Shown here piece by piece: positions 53,161-63,665 of a DNA stretch of 64,000 nt. Within the stretch, counting starts at the first letter, position 1; each line of letters begins with the position of its first letter. Origin of the DNA: Eudromia elegans (lineage: Eukaryota > Chordata > Aves > Tinamiformes > Tinamidae). The stretch spans positions 1,268,543 to 1,332,542 of the forward strand of contig PTEX01000138.1 of assembly GCA_003342815.1 (NCBI GenBank). Direction: 5' to 3'. The translations under genes and the position numbers were made by a program. A model generated the notes under the pieces. That model was not told where the DNA came from. It saw nothing but the letters and a program-made list of their open reading frames with translations, and did no database searches.

Positions 53161-54054
53161 GCAGACAAGTCCTATTACTGAAGAATGAAGTCAGCTTAGA
53201 TGCCAGACTGGAAAGGATTGTCACATGAAATGAACATTTTCTTTCTCGTGTATATATCATATGGGGAGAGATAGTTGGAAAGTGCAACTGGCTTCTTTCT
53301 TAGTCATCTTTGTTCCTTCCTTGCACCTTCTCATATTTCATGAAAGCACTCTCCTGTGGACAAGCTCACACTTTAATTAAAACTTTCCATTAAAGCAAAT
53401 TCTTCCATAAGAGGAAGAACTAAATTTTTTTCATATCTTCCTTGAATGCCTTTTTACCCTTTCCAGTACAAACTCAGTCATCCTTTACATCAGCAAAGTT
53501 AATAGACCTTTTTACTGTCACTCAGAATTAATTAGCAGCCCTGTCTTTATTCAGTACTCTGAAAAACTCCGCCAAAATGCATGGCTTGCCCTTTGAGGAG
53601 GCTTTTAGAGGATGCGGAGCTGTTTGGAAGGGGCTCAGGGGCTGCAGCACAACTGCCATGGGTCGGGGTGGCCAGAGCTCACATAGCCCATCTCAAGCCA
53701 TCCAGTTCCTGATGCGATTTCGGACAGATTACTGAAAAGAAGCATTTTTGGTTTTTATGGAATATCTGAAGTCCAACAATCTCTTTATGTCCTATATTTC
53801 TTTTCCAATTAGTCCTTTTTGTTTGTTTGTTTTTCTTTTAGCTTTCTTCTTTTTCTCTAGAACTTTTTCTAGATCTTTCTAACCTAATCATTGGGGCAGT
53901 GAAGATGGTGCTCAGGCAGAATTTTTGAAAGGTAAAATATTTAGTACACCAAATTGTATGTTGGATTTTTTAAAGTATGACTTCAGGTTTTGACTTAATG
54001 CATTGTGATTCAGTTATTATTGTTCCCAAATAGTTTTTTAGTCAGAGGCATGCA

Positions 54055-54300
54055 GGGCTGAGGCGCAGCTCGGGTGCGCCATGGTGCGCTTGGTGTGCGT
54101 AGCCCCATGGCTGAGCCCTGTGCTGTTGCCCTGCCCCGCGCGGCGCCTCCCGCCGAGCTGCTCCCTCCGCAGCGTGCCCCAGCTGCGGCCGCTTCCCGCT
54201 CCTGCCGCGGGGAGGAGCCCTGCGCTGCTGCCCCGGAGCCGGCTCTCCGCAGAGCGCGGCCCGCTGGGGCTGCTCTTGCGGCTCTCCGGAACGGGTAGGA
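54055..54300. promoter_or_regulatory. Short CpG-island-like segment 5.3 kb upstream of GPR149
   Basis: I count about 28 CpG dinucleotides in 240 bp, in DNA that is mostly G+C; both sides return abruptly to AT-rich sequence. Open frames cross it on both strands, as usual in stop-poor GC-rich DNA, so they are not evidence of coding. A splice-donor-like ACGG|gtagga lies at 54295 at the right edge. In birds, unmethylated islands of this kind often mark promoters. It could be an alternative GPR149 promoter, a lncRNA start or a GC-rich exon of an unknown transcript. Confidence 0.4.
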
Positions 54301-54913
54301 TTCCTTGTCTTTTAAGATTTGGCCTTGAGGTGCCCTGCGGTCAGCTTTGCCCTGTGCTTCTCCCATGTTCTTTGGGGAATCATTTATGATAGAATTCATA
54401 TTTGTGGTTTGAGGACAACGTTGCAGGAAGAAAAACTGGGCTTCCCCGTAAAAAATATTTTGTGAATAATCGTGCCTCTTCAAGGACAGGTCATGGCTAA
54501 AAAGAGGTGGTTTTGTGAGGATGAATAAAAGCAGCCGCTACAGCAAACACAAACTCTTGGCCGTCTGGGGGCAGAATTAGGTTCCAAAGCTCCAGCCTTT
54601 GCAGAGGGTCTTTGCTGGGAGTCTTTAAAGTGCGACTTCGCTGCAGTGACTGCAGCTCCTGAGGCTGGATCTCCTGGTCTCTGGATTCAACCTGTCCTGA
54701 AGGTTAGGGGGAGCAATGAGGAAGGAACAAGGGGAAAAGAAATGAAGAGCTAAGACAGCCCAGACTACCCAGGGGGCAGAGAGAAGTGCAAATGGTGCTA
54801 CAAATGGCTCTTGTGGTCATGAATTTTATTACAGTTGGAGAAAGGTCTACATAGAGAGCTGATTTTCCTGCTGCTCCGACAGGGTCACAGCCAGGTCATT
54901 CCCAAGCAAGTGC

Positions 54914-54937
54914 CTTCCTCCCTCTCTTCCTCCCTCT
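54914..54937 (+). repeat. 12-bp pyrimidine tandem repeat, two copies
   Basis: cttcctccctct occurs twice in succession. Short polypyrimidine repeat. Confidence 0.85.
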
Positions 54938-56025
54938 CTGCAAGGGATAAGTGTTTCTTCCAGCTGTACCTCTCCCCGTGCTGCTCTCCACAGCAGCTAC
55001 ACCACACCACAGGTGTGTTTTCTCCAATAAATACATTTAAAAGTGCCTAAATTAGAGGTGATTATAGACCAGGATGTTACATTTAGTGGGTTTGTGCTCC
55101 AGTGTGGTACAGTCAGACTAATAGGGGCAGATTGGGAGTGCTCCATCGCCAGGGCTATACAGCAAAATGAAGCATTTCCCAAAGAACAACCCCCATGATT
55201 GCTGACCGTTGCAGGCACTGCACCGTAAGCTGCGTGCACCCATTCTTGTCTCTCAGCCATCCTCTTCAGCACCAACCTCGCGGAATTGTCGTTCTGCATC
55301 ACATGCTGCTTATAGATGTGGGAAGTGCTGGGGGAGATGCTCACATCACAGCCATGCCCTGCCTGGGGCAGCTGGGGCTCTCGCACATCTGACTCCATGC
55401 AGCTCTTAGGCCTTCTGTAATTCTCTCCAAAAGGGAGAATGAATTCTTTGGAGTCTCCATCTACTGTTTACAGTACAGGAATAAAAAACAAAAGTTACTG
55501 AGATCTTAAAATGCACCCATTATGTAATAGTAGCACATCTGTTTATGGGGTGTTACTCCCTGAGGGCCAGATTGGGACAGAAAACTGAGAATAGCCATAA
55601 TCCATTGACTCCAAAAGGGGCGTCTGCAGAGCAAGTTTCTGTTTCGCTTAAAGCTGCTGCAGTCTAGCCCATAATGAGCATGTAAGTTAAAACTGTGTTT
55701 TTAGGTTTAGTAGAATTACTCCTGACTTGTACTGCTCTAATTGCTCCAAATCAGTAAGCACCATTTTTCTACAGCACAACAATACAAGTGCAGTGGAAAT
55801 AGATTAAATATAATAGTATCTGCTTCTTATTAGAGGCCATACTTGATTTAATTCTTCTGGGACAAATGGTTAGATGGACTAATTAGCTGCAGTTTTGTCA
55901 TTTTGTAGCTCAATCCAGTAGACCAGAAATGGTCAGTTAGTTGGACATATTTTTTGAAGTGTGTTAAAATCTAAAAGAAACAAAACATTTTCTTTTGTGT
56001 GCTGTTGGAAAGCAAGCATTTATGA

Positions 56026-56047
56026 ACAAGTGTACACAAACACTTGT
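56026..56047. repeat. 8-bp inverted repeat of CACTTGT/ACAAGTG
   Basis: ACAAGTGT and ACACTTGT are separated by six bases. The half-site contains CAAGTG, the core of NK-2-type homeodomain sites, so this could be a paired factor site 3.5 kb upstream of GPR149. A match this short can also arise by chance. Confidence 0.5.
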
Positions 56048-58739
56048 GAACTTTTACATGTGTACCTTTGTGCCCAGCACAGAGTATATCACCTTCTGAC
56101 ATGAACAAGTCATACAGCTGCTATAAAAACCTTGTCAATCCTGAGTGGCAAAAGGAAAGAAAATCGTAAGTCAGAACTTAGCTTGTTGCAAGACAGGAAA
56201 ATAAAATGTGACTCACACTAAATAGGATAAATTTTTAATAACCTATTTGTTGAATGTATTTCATGAATGATTAATATTTTATTCCCTTCGCAAGCCTTGC
56301 TGTACTGCTCCATGCGGGGTGACTCTTGCAAATGTATTGACGAGGTGTTGAGTGCTGCTGGCTCTTGCTTTAAGGAGACAGTATTGTGCAGTGCTCCTTG
56401 AAATGAGGCCAGGGAGGAGATTTCCTGTCTAATATATTTTCTCCCTGTGATCATTCTTTAGCACAATGAATTCGCACTGTGAAAAGGAATATCTTTCTGT
56501 ATTTCAGAGGACAGCACTTGTATTACGAACTCAAATAATGTGGGAGGTTAAATGCAGAGAATAAAGAAAATAGGGCAGTAAGGACCCTAGCCTACAACTC
56601 CAGCCTTCCTGGATGTGTTCCAAACCAAGGACATAGTGCCAGGGAAAAGTGTCCTATTCTTCCACTTTCTGCAAGATCATTAACTGTGGCTTTTCTCTCA
56701 GTGCTGCATTATTCCACTTCAGCCCTGTTTCTGTAGAAACTTTGGTTTTGGTGTCACGGGCTACATCTCTGCTTGCATTCCCGTCCTCCTCCTGACCAGC
56801 CCTAGGTGAGTCTGTGCCCTCAGAGCAGACTGCAAATTTCAGTGAAGCTTGAGGGAGGAATCACAGCTACAAAGACAATATTCTTGTATGTTTTGGAAGA
56901 TTGTGTTGTAAGTTCATCCTTTGAAGGACAGCGGGAAATCTTATTACAATTTATTTGCCGCAGCCTCCAGAGAGTTTGAGAGCCCAGCCCTTGCTGGACA
57001 TGCAAGCCAGTGACTCGGGGGCACTGCTCGGCTGGGAACCAGCTTGCTGTCACAGGATCTCTTGTTTCATGTTACAACTCAATGCCACCTTTAATTTTAG
57101 GATCAAACAGGTGTTTCTGTAATTGTTTTATCAGAATTTGCCAGTCATTTTAAAGAAAGAGGAGGAAACCATCATTCTGAAGACCTTCAGTGCGTCCCTG
57201 TGGAACGATTGTAAGGTGTATAGTTCATTTAACGGAGAGCAAAGGCTGTGTCCAGCTGTGCTGAGACGTGCCCGGGGACCCACAGCTCAGCAGCCAGGTT
57301 AACTGACTTCACTACCAACAAAGGTAAAAATGAAGCTTTTTTAATGGTTGTGGTATTTACGTAATCTCTGTTTTATGGTCATGGATCTGTAGGAAAGAGT
57401 GGATTTGGGCTGCAGCTGTCCTCTTGGTGGGCAGGCCTGTTGTGACTGTTGCCTCTGATCAGCTGCTAATTTTCAAAAACTTGTTGGAACTTAATAGCTT
57501 TGACAGTGTCGGAGTTAGCTGAAAATGACTGTTTTGTCAGGGGCCTTGAAGGGTTGGGAGTGGGAGAGAAGTGGGGAGTTTGGCACATGTTCGCAGTGTG
57601 GGACATCATGGGCACACATGCCCTGAGGAAGCCAGTCTAAGGGTCCACACAAGGGTGAATAGGGTATCTTTCCCTTCCTGTCCGCTGGCTGTGCGTCTGG
57701 CCAGGCTCCCACTGTTAATCTTCAGGTTTAGAACACGGTCCTGCGTTTAAGGTTGCGTTATGGGGCAGAGGTTACTGTGTTTTTTAAATAGAAGGAAATG
57801 AGTCCTGGCCTTTAGCTGGCACAGCACAGATTATCAATCGATACTCTAGTAGGACAAATAAATCACAAAAGCCAAGTGAATCCTGTACAGTTGAAGGCCA
57901 GATAGATGGTCCAGACTGTGCTTCGTATGGAGAACAGGATGGATGCTGCTCTCCTCTCTGGCACGTTTTTGACATGCAGCTTGACGGTCTCTTGTGATGA
58001 ATAGTGTAGAGGCATCAAAACGAAGGCAGCTGCATTGTGAACAGGAGAAGGGAGAGGCAGGGACAGAGCATCTTTGTACCAGCTTGTGTGACGAGGACTA
58101 ATCTGTGGCTGTACGTGGCACATGCAGTTGAATAGACAGCCAGGCCTGCTTTGGGTCACAGGCCTCCTTGGTGTTGTGGCAGAACAGCTTGAGAATGGGG
58201 AATGAAGGAGAGCTTCTTTGGGTACATGAGCATTGCTGTTTTTTCTCCCTTCCTTGGCCCAGGTCTTTGTATTGAGGGCTTTTGCCACAGGATGCAGCCG
58301 CTGCTGTGCCTTCTCTCCTGCTCTTGCTTTGTTTGGGGCTGAGAATCACCTGTGAGAATCACTGCTTCTAACCAAACCCTGCCCTGAATGGGAAGATAGC
58401 CCAGCCGTGCAGCTGTTGGTTGAAAGATGTTAGTGTAATGTAGCTAAGTACCGGGTAGTGCTGAGTAGGGCAGAGATGCAGAGCTCTCCAAGAAGATAGC
58501 ATTGAACTGACCTGCCCGGGTTGCGCATTTGTGGTTTTAGCAGTTTGATCAGTATTGTCTTTCCTACAAAAACGCACTTGGCCGGGGTGATTTCAGTGCA
58601 TTTGGTTAGAACAGACAGTAGGCACTCAATGCTGCTTGGGTTTGCATCATGGGCAGTGGAAATTTTGTGAGCCCCAACCTGAGCTGAGCTGTCACACCTT
58701 GTTAATTTGCATGGCTGGTGTCATCACGGAAATGTTGTC

Positions 58740-59220
58740 CTTAGGCAGCTCTACAGCCGGGATCCTGGGCTCGCTTGCAGCAGGAGTCGAGATACAAGAG
58801 GGCCGAGCGGACACACCCTGCGTCGGCTCCGTGAGGACGCCTGTGGCTTCTGCCCCTGCTAAGCTCAGAGCGCAGAAATGCAGGGGAACAAAAGCAGCTC
58901 CAGCTTGTGATGCACAGCCTGGAGCAGCCATGGGCTTTACGGGAATGACACTTACAGCTGACATCAGATCTGAGTATTTGCATTGGATTTCAGTGTCAGC
59001 ATCGGAGGTGTGGCTTAGCAGGGACACGGTTTCAGCCTCCCGAGCCAGCTCCCTCTGAGAAGATACTCACTGCCCTCGCCTCCGCTATCCTGCACGCGCC
59101 GGACTCCTCCCTCCTGCAGCTCTGTGCCGTGCGGGGGGGTCAAACAGCCTCGCCTGCCCCACTGTGTTTCTCCCTGAACTTGAACACACCTGAAATTCTG
59201 CCTTCAATTCAACTGGACTC
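58740..59220 (+). promoter_or_regulatory. CpG-enriched 5' flank of GPR149, possible non-coding first exon
   Basis: This segment is richer in G+C and CpG than the surrounding DNA; about nine CpGs fall in 59041-59160 alone. It ends exactly at a strong splice-donor-like site, gtgagtaaag at 59221. A good acceptor, catttttttcag, ends at 59372. A short 152-bp leader intron (59221-59372) is therefore possible, with this segment as a 5' UTR exon or promoter. I know of no such exon in the human gene, so this is inference only. The 140-codon open frame across 58636-59058 resembles nothing I recognise. Confidence 0.35.
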
Positions 59221-59314
59221 GTGAGTAAAGCGCATTGCCTGATATCCATTAAAAGTGAATGGCATGTTATTACCTGAGGAGCCTAAATTAACCATCCTCT
59301 GCTACTGAAAGGGT

Positions 59315-59322
59315 TATAAAGG
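59315..59322 (+). promoter_or_regulatory. Candidate TATA box upstream of GPR149
   Basis: The octamer TATAAAGG lies 253 bp upstream of the GPR149 start codon. If it is used, transcription would start near 59345-59350 and give a leader of about 225-230 nt. The match is good but such motifs are frequent in AT-rich DNA, and the more CpG-rich patch at 59.04-59.22 kb is an alternative promoter or leader exon. Sequence alone does not decide between them. Confidence 0.35.
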
Positions 59323-59349
59323 ACTACATCAAACCTGGGTGTCTTTTAA

Positions 59350-59403
59350 ATGAAGAATTGCATTTTTTTCAGCATTTGGTTCTTGCTTGAGATTTGGAGA
59401 TGA
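59350..59403 (+). other. Upstream ORF in the putative GPR149 leader
   Basis: An ATG at 59350 opens a 17-codon frame ending in TGA at 59401-59403. Further upstream ATGs lie at 59403, 59426, 59434, 59439, 59454 and 59493. The one at 59434 is in the receptor frame but is closed by TAG at 59521 and TGA at 59524. If the leader starts near 59345, ribosomes would meet seven ATGs before the receptor start, which suggests inefficient translation. This depends on the unmapped transcription start. Confidence 0.35.
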
Positions 59404-59574
59404 TGAGTTATTGTGATTAACAAGGATGCTTACATGAAATGTTTCCTCATCAAATGCCACAAAAAGAGTTTAGAAAAACAAAGAAACTTGGGATGTGGAG
59501 CTAGCAGTTGCAATTTCTGCTAGTGAAAACTTGCAGAGTCAGTGAGGCAGCAAGCAGAAATCCTGGCAAGGACG

Positions 59575-60537
59575 ATGTCAGGAATGCCTGGTAATTTATC
59601 GCTGAATGGGACAAGCTTCTTCACAGAAAATCACAATGTTATGGATAAGCCTGGTGAGCAGAGAACTTTGAACGTCCTTCTCCTATGCTTGACTTTCATC
59701 GTTACATTTGCAGCGCTGCTGGGCAGTGTGTACTCCCTAGTTTTCTTGCTGAAAATGCAGAACAAAACCACAGTGGCAATTATTGTGACCTCACTGTCCG
59801 TGGATGATTTGATCAGCATTGTGCCGATGATTATTTTCATGCTCACCCAGTGGTCAAGTGATGTGCTCCCCCAGCCTCTGTGCACCGCCTCGGCGCTTAC
59901 GTATTTATTCCAGGGTATTTCTAGCAATCTCAAAGCATCTCTTATAGTTTCTTACAACTTCTACACCATCAATAAAACTGTGATGATGAACCACAGCGCT
60001 TCCAGCCGGCCAGTGAGCATGGCGTGGGCCGTTCTCACCGTCTGGATTGTCAGCCTGCTGATCTGCATCCTGCCTCTCTGTGGCTGGGGCAGCTACCTCC
60101 CCACCTCCTGGGGCTGCTTCCTTGACTGTGCCAGCTCCTACGTCCTGTTTTTATTTACTGTCTACTCGCTGTGCTTTTGCCTCCTCATGGTGCTTTCAGT
60201 CCCTCTGACTTACCAGCTGTTGTGCTCAGACGAGCAAGAGCAGTTGTACATTGATTACCAGGAAATCTCCCGAGGCTACGTCAGCCCCGCGACACCGGCA
60301 GGCTGCAGTACCGCTACCCCCTCGCTGTCGCCGGAGGACCCTGTGGATGAAACCCTGAGGCACTTGGAGCAGGCGTGCGCCGGCGCGGAGGCGCTTGGCG
60401 GGCGAGGCGTGGCCGCCGGGCTGGAGCCGCGCTGCGGGGGCAGCATGCCGAGCAGGAGCTGCGCCGTGGCCTTCGCCCAGAAGCGCTTCTCGCTCATCCT
60501 TGCCCTCACCAAAGCCGTTCTCTGGCTTCCCATGATG
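59575..60537 (+). CDS. GPR149: GPR149 coding exon 1 (orphan class A GPCR, N-terminus to TM6)
   Basis: This exon encodes residues 1-321 of probable G-protein-coupled receptor 149, an orphan class A receptor of the plasma membrane; in mammals it is reported in oocytes and brain, and mouse knockouts are reported to be more fertile. The protein closely follows human GPR149 as I recall it (for example ALLGSVYS, SSNLKASLIVSYNFY, YQEISRG, AQKRFSLILALTK). The N-terminus has sequons at N7 and N11. TM1 is about 33-57, TM2 66-90, TM3 104-130, TM4 148-168, TM5 188-213, and TM6 begins near 304. ICL3 is long (about 215-303). C103 and C181 or C185 could form the TM3-ECL2 disulfide. D77/D78, W157 and W317-x-P319 mark TM2, TM4 and TM6. 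There is no DRY motif (SYNFY instead) and the TM1 Asn is Ser51, as expected for this divergent receptor. The first in-frame ATG is 59575; the open frame extends to a GTG at 59542 and is closed by TGA at 59524. The exon ends ATG|gtaacg in phase 0. Confidence 0.95.
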
Positions 60538-61531
60538 GTAACGTGTCAGATTGCTTTCCTCTGGAGTCTTACATGGGTCTAAGTGGGGTGCGAGTTCTTG
60601 TGATGTGAATTGAACTGGGTGAACAGTAGACACAGTAGTTATTCCTTATAGAATAGCGTGTGCCAGCAAAAGTCCTTGTGAGCAGATCTGTGTCACACTG
60701 CATGAATTTAACTGGCTTTCAGCGGGTTTGCCAGAGCCTGATTCATCAGTATGCCACTGTGCCTTCCCAGCATTTGTATCACCTGAATACAAGGGTGAAT
60801 GGAGTCCGTCCTTTTGTGTTTCCAGCTCTCTGAGAAGCATTTGAGCAGCGCTGGGAGCTCTGTGAATCGTACTAAGCAAGCTTTTCTGCCCCGCCTCGCA
60901 GCTCTGACTCACGGATCAGTTATGGAATAGGAAGTGTTCAAAAAATAAAGATTTTTTTAGTATCTTTTGTAAAATCTCCCTGGTGTTTTGAAGGGTTGTC
61001 CATATGTGTGAACTAGGAGCCTTGTGAACAGATACATCTCATGTCTATTCAGAATATGAGCATGGCTCTTGCTCAGTGGTATCCTTGTCCCCTGGGTGCT
61101 ACAGGCGCAGCGTCTCGACCCCCCTGAGCTGGACGAGAGCCTTTGGCAGCAGCGGCCGGCTCCGTGCGGTGCTGGGGTCCTCGCTCCCCATGAGGAGCTG
61201 GGCTTTCCCAGCACTGTGCAGGAGTGGTTTAGGAGTCCCGTTTAAGTGGCTTGCCATATGGGTTCCTCCTTCAGTAGTTTGCAGGCATCTGTGTTTACCA
61301 TTTAACTTGAGGCAAGGGGTCTTCTGAGAAATGTGGAATGAGAAGGAAGGAGTTTGCCAGTGTCTTTGGTTATGCTCTTTTAGACACACAATTATTTAGC
61401 TCAAATTATTATCATGGGTGACAACCTGTGGCTTTTACTTGTGTCAAATTCATGGTGAGGTATTTTGCCTCTCCCTGGCAATATATCACACACTTGAAGC
61501 AATTTGTATTTCCGAATGTTCTGCCTTTCAG
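60538..61531 (+). other. GPR149 intron 1
   Basis: This phase-0 intron of 994 bp has GT (gtaacg) and AG (ctgcctttcag) ends. It has a moderately GC-rich patch at about 61090-61210, with several CpGs. I see no repeat and no credible gene inside it; the open frames on both strands look like chance. The reading frame runs a further 14 codons past the donor to a stop at 60580-60582, so retention of the intron would truncate the receptor inside TM6. Confidence 0.9.
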
Positions 61532-61724
61532 ATACAGATGGTTGTCCAACATATCATTGGTTTTCGAAACCTCTCGTTTGAGACATTCAGCTTTCTGCTG
61601 ACTTTGCTGGCTGCCACAGTCACGCCGGTGTTTGTCCTGTCGGAGCACTGGATCCACCTGCCCTGCGGCTGCATCATCAACTGCAGGAGGAACGTGTATG
61701 CTGTGTCTGCGGAAGAGCTCAAAA
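61532..61724 (+). CDS. GPR149: GPR149 coding exon 2 (end of TM6, TM7, start of tail)
   Basis: This exon encodes residues 322-385 plus the first base of codon 386. It follows a ctttcag acceptor and ends at AAAA|gtgagt (phase 1). It supplies the extracellular end of TM6 and all of TM7 (about 335-361), then the juxtamembrane Cys cluster C366, C368 and C372, which is a plausible palmitoylation site. The TM7 NPxxY motif is absent: the equivalent stretch reads TPVFVLS, keeping only the Pro (P353). The segments ETFSFLLTLLA and LPCGCIINCR match human GPR149 as I recall it almost residue for residue, and the human exon junction after the Met-Met pair falls at the same place. The unspliced open frame continues past the donor, but the mammalian alignment jumps to the next exon there. 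Confidence 0.95.
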
Positions 61725-63665
61725 GTGAGTGCGAGAGGCGGGCCCACACCTGGAGTACGTCGTGTAGTAAGTAGGATAGGAAGTTAGTGTCATTAACACT
61801 GCCTTGCTTGGCTCATCTTCCCAACTCACTGGCAGATCTTTTAGCAGAACAAGTGATCTCTGAATCCTACTTTCTCCCTCCTCTTCTACCCTGGGAAAGA
61901 TATATCTGCCAAGTATGGCAGAAGGTGCTAATCGAATACACTAACCATGCTATATATATTTAATGATGGTGAGGAGGAAAAGGTTAATTGTGATCAATTT
62001 CATGTTCCCAAATTAAAAAGAGGAGAGGATCTATTGTTTGTACACCTGCACTATAGGTGCTGGACAGAAATTACAGTGACACCAATAAGCAAACACCAAA
62101 GGTCGTGATTTGGTGGGGAGAGGGTGCATATCTCTCAGTGCTTTCATGTAACTTGTTGAAAGCTGAGGGACCTGCTACACACTTATCCTGAAGAGATTTT
62201 CCTGCATGTGTATAACACCTACCTGGTATACATGTAACACAGAGGATGCCAATTTTTTATTGATGACCTTTTTGAAATATTTGAAAATTCCGCGACTAGT
62301 TTTTCTGGTCCAGCTAATGGGCGTGCCACATTTGCTCTCTGCACCCCAGCCTTTTGTCTGCAGATACGTCACCTTTGTTATTTTCATTAAGAATTACTAG
62401 ATCATGTGGTAACATTCAATCAGAGAAAGAGAAGGGAAAAGAAATACAACTATCACTCTATATCACCTCTACAGAAGAAACACATATTTAGGTTTCTGAA
62501 AACATTAATAATAGCATCAGATTTGTGGCTAAAATACTATGTAACTACTACTACGTAAACTTTCCTTTAAGTTCTTGGTCACAGTTACTTACGAAATATC
62601 TTGAATTCAAATGCTCACATAATCTGTGTAGTGCAATTACATTTTGAGTTAACAATGAAAACAAGACTTATACAGTGGTGGGTTTTTTGCAGGGAGATAG
62701 CCTGTTCCTGATGCATCTAATACAATACTTAGAACATACAACAGATGCAAAAGCAATAATTATTATTTAAAATAAACCTAGTATTTTGTTAGAGTTTTCT
62801 CAAGCTTTAACATTCTCAAGTTTTAACACAAAGACTATTAAAGTCAGAATATGTTTCAGGATTAAATATGATCTTGTGAACACACTGTCTACTGCTTAGC
62901 AGAGTTACATATTGTATAAATGCATTTCTGTACCTTTTCTAATGTATTGTGATAGATTTGAGAGGAAGATGGTTTCATGAGTTGAGTAAGGCACTCATTT
63001 GGTTACTGCATAAAGCAGGATGAAAAGTTGACAAGAGTGTGAAGAACCTAAGGTGATTTGTATTAGAAACAAACATGAAGGGATGTAAATGGTATTTGAG
63101 ATATTTAATTGTTCAATTTCTGTATAAGACTAACTAGCTGAAGCACTGAATTGAGAATGAAGAATATAAAGAAGTTTCAGCTTTGTCTATCTTTTATTGT
63201 AGAACTCTGTTTTTCTTACCTAACCACATGGAAGGATAGTTACCAATTCTCAGAAATACATTTTATCACTTTGAACAGTTTTTTTTTTACTTTAGGTATA
63301 TAGTTGAAATAGAATTGGAAAACAAATGATATCACAAAATGAGCCGTAATTTAACTATTTTCTTCCTGCGTGAACCTGGTTAGCATCATAACCAATGCGT
63401 TTTTGAAAATGGCAGATGAGTCTACCAATTTCTGGGAACCCGTGAACTTTGGAACATATAATTTCTGAATTCATTAAGAAAACAACATTGTGACTTACTA
63501 ATTTAGAAATCTTGCTTCTCAACAATTTATACTCTTATGGATAGAAAATTACCTGCTGGTAATTGTAACAAAATAAATTATTTTGTGTCTTAGAATGTAG
63601 TTTATTTTTATGTGTAATGTAATGTTTCTTGTTGTTTTTGTTTCTTTTGTCTCCTTTCCATTTAG
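61725..63665 (+). other. GPR149 intron 2
   Basis: This phase-1 intron of 1,941 bp begins gtgagt and ends tccatttag after a T-rich tract (63620-63664). It is AT-rich, with no recognised repeat or gene. Introns 1 and 2 together are under 3 kb, while the human gene spans, to my knowledge, tens of kilobases, so this bird-type locus is compact at its 5' end. Confidence 0.9.

Larger units (their letters stand above)
54301..58739. other. Intergenic, proximal upstream flank of GPR149
   Basis: No gene or transposon is recognised. Open frames up to 141 codons on the minus strand near 58 kb overlap one another in several frames and look like chance. Being within 5 kb of the gene, it may hold proximal regulatory sites, but I can point only to the small inverted repeat at 56026-56047. 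Confidence 0.65.

Noticed and set aside
54010..54483. 157-codon minus frame and 102-codon plus frame across the 54-kb CpG-rich segment
   Set aside because: Opposing stop-free frames are expected in GC-rich DNA. The low-complexity Ala/Arg/Gly translation shows no domain.
58098..58349. Overlapping minus-strand frames near 58 kb
   Set aside because: Several frames of the same strand are open at once and none resembles a known protein.
1..58600. Search for endogenous retrovirus LTRs, gag/pol frames, or DNA transposon transposases
   Set aside because: No long pol-like or transposase-like translation and no paired terminal repeats were seen. Only CR1 pieces could be supported.
58636..59058. 140-codon + frame just upstream of GPR149
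   Set aside because: It is not continuous with the receptor frame, has no recognisable domain, and sits in the likely promoter or leader region.
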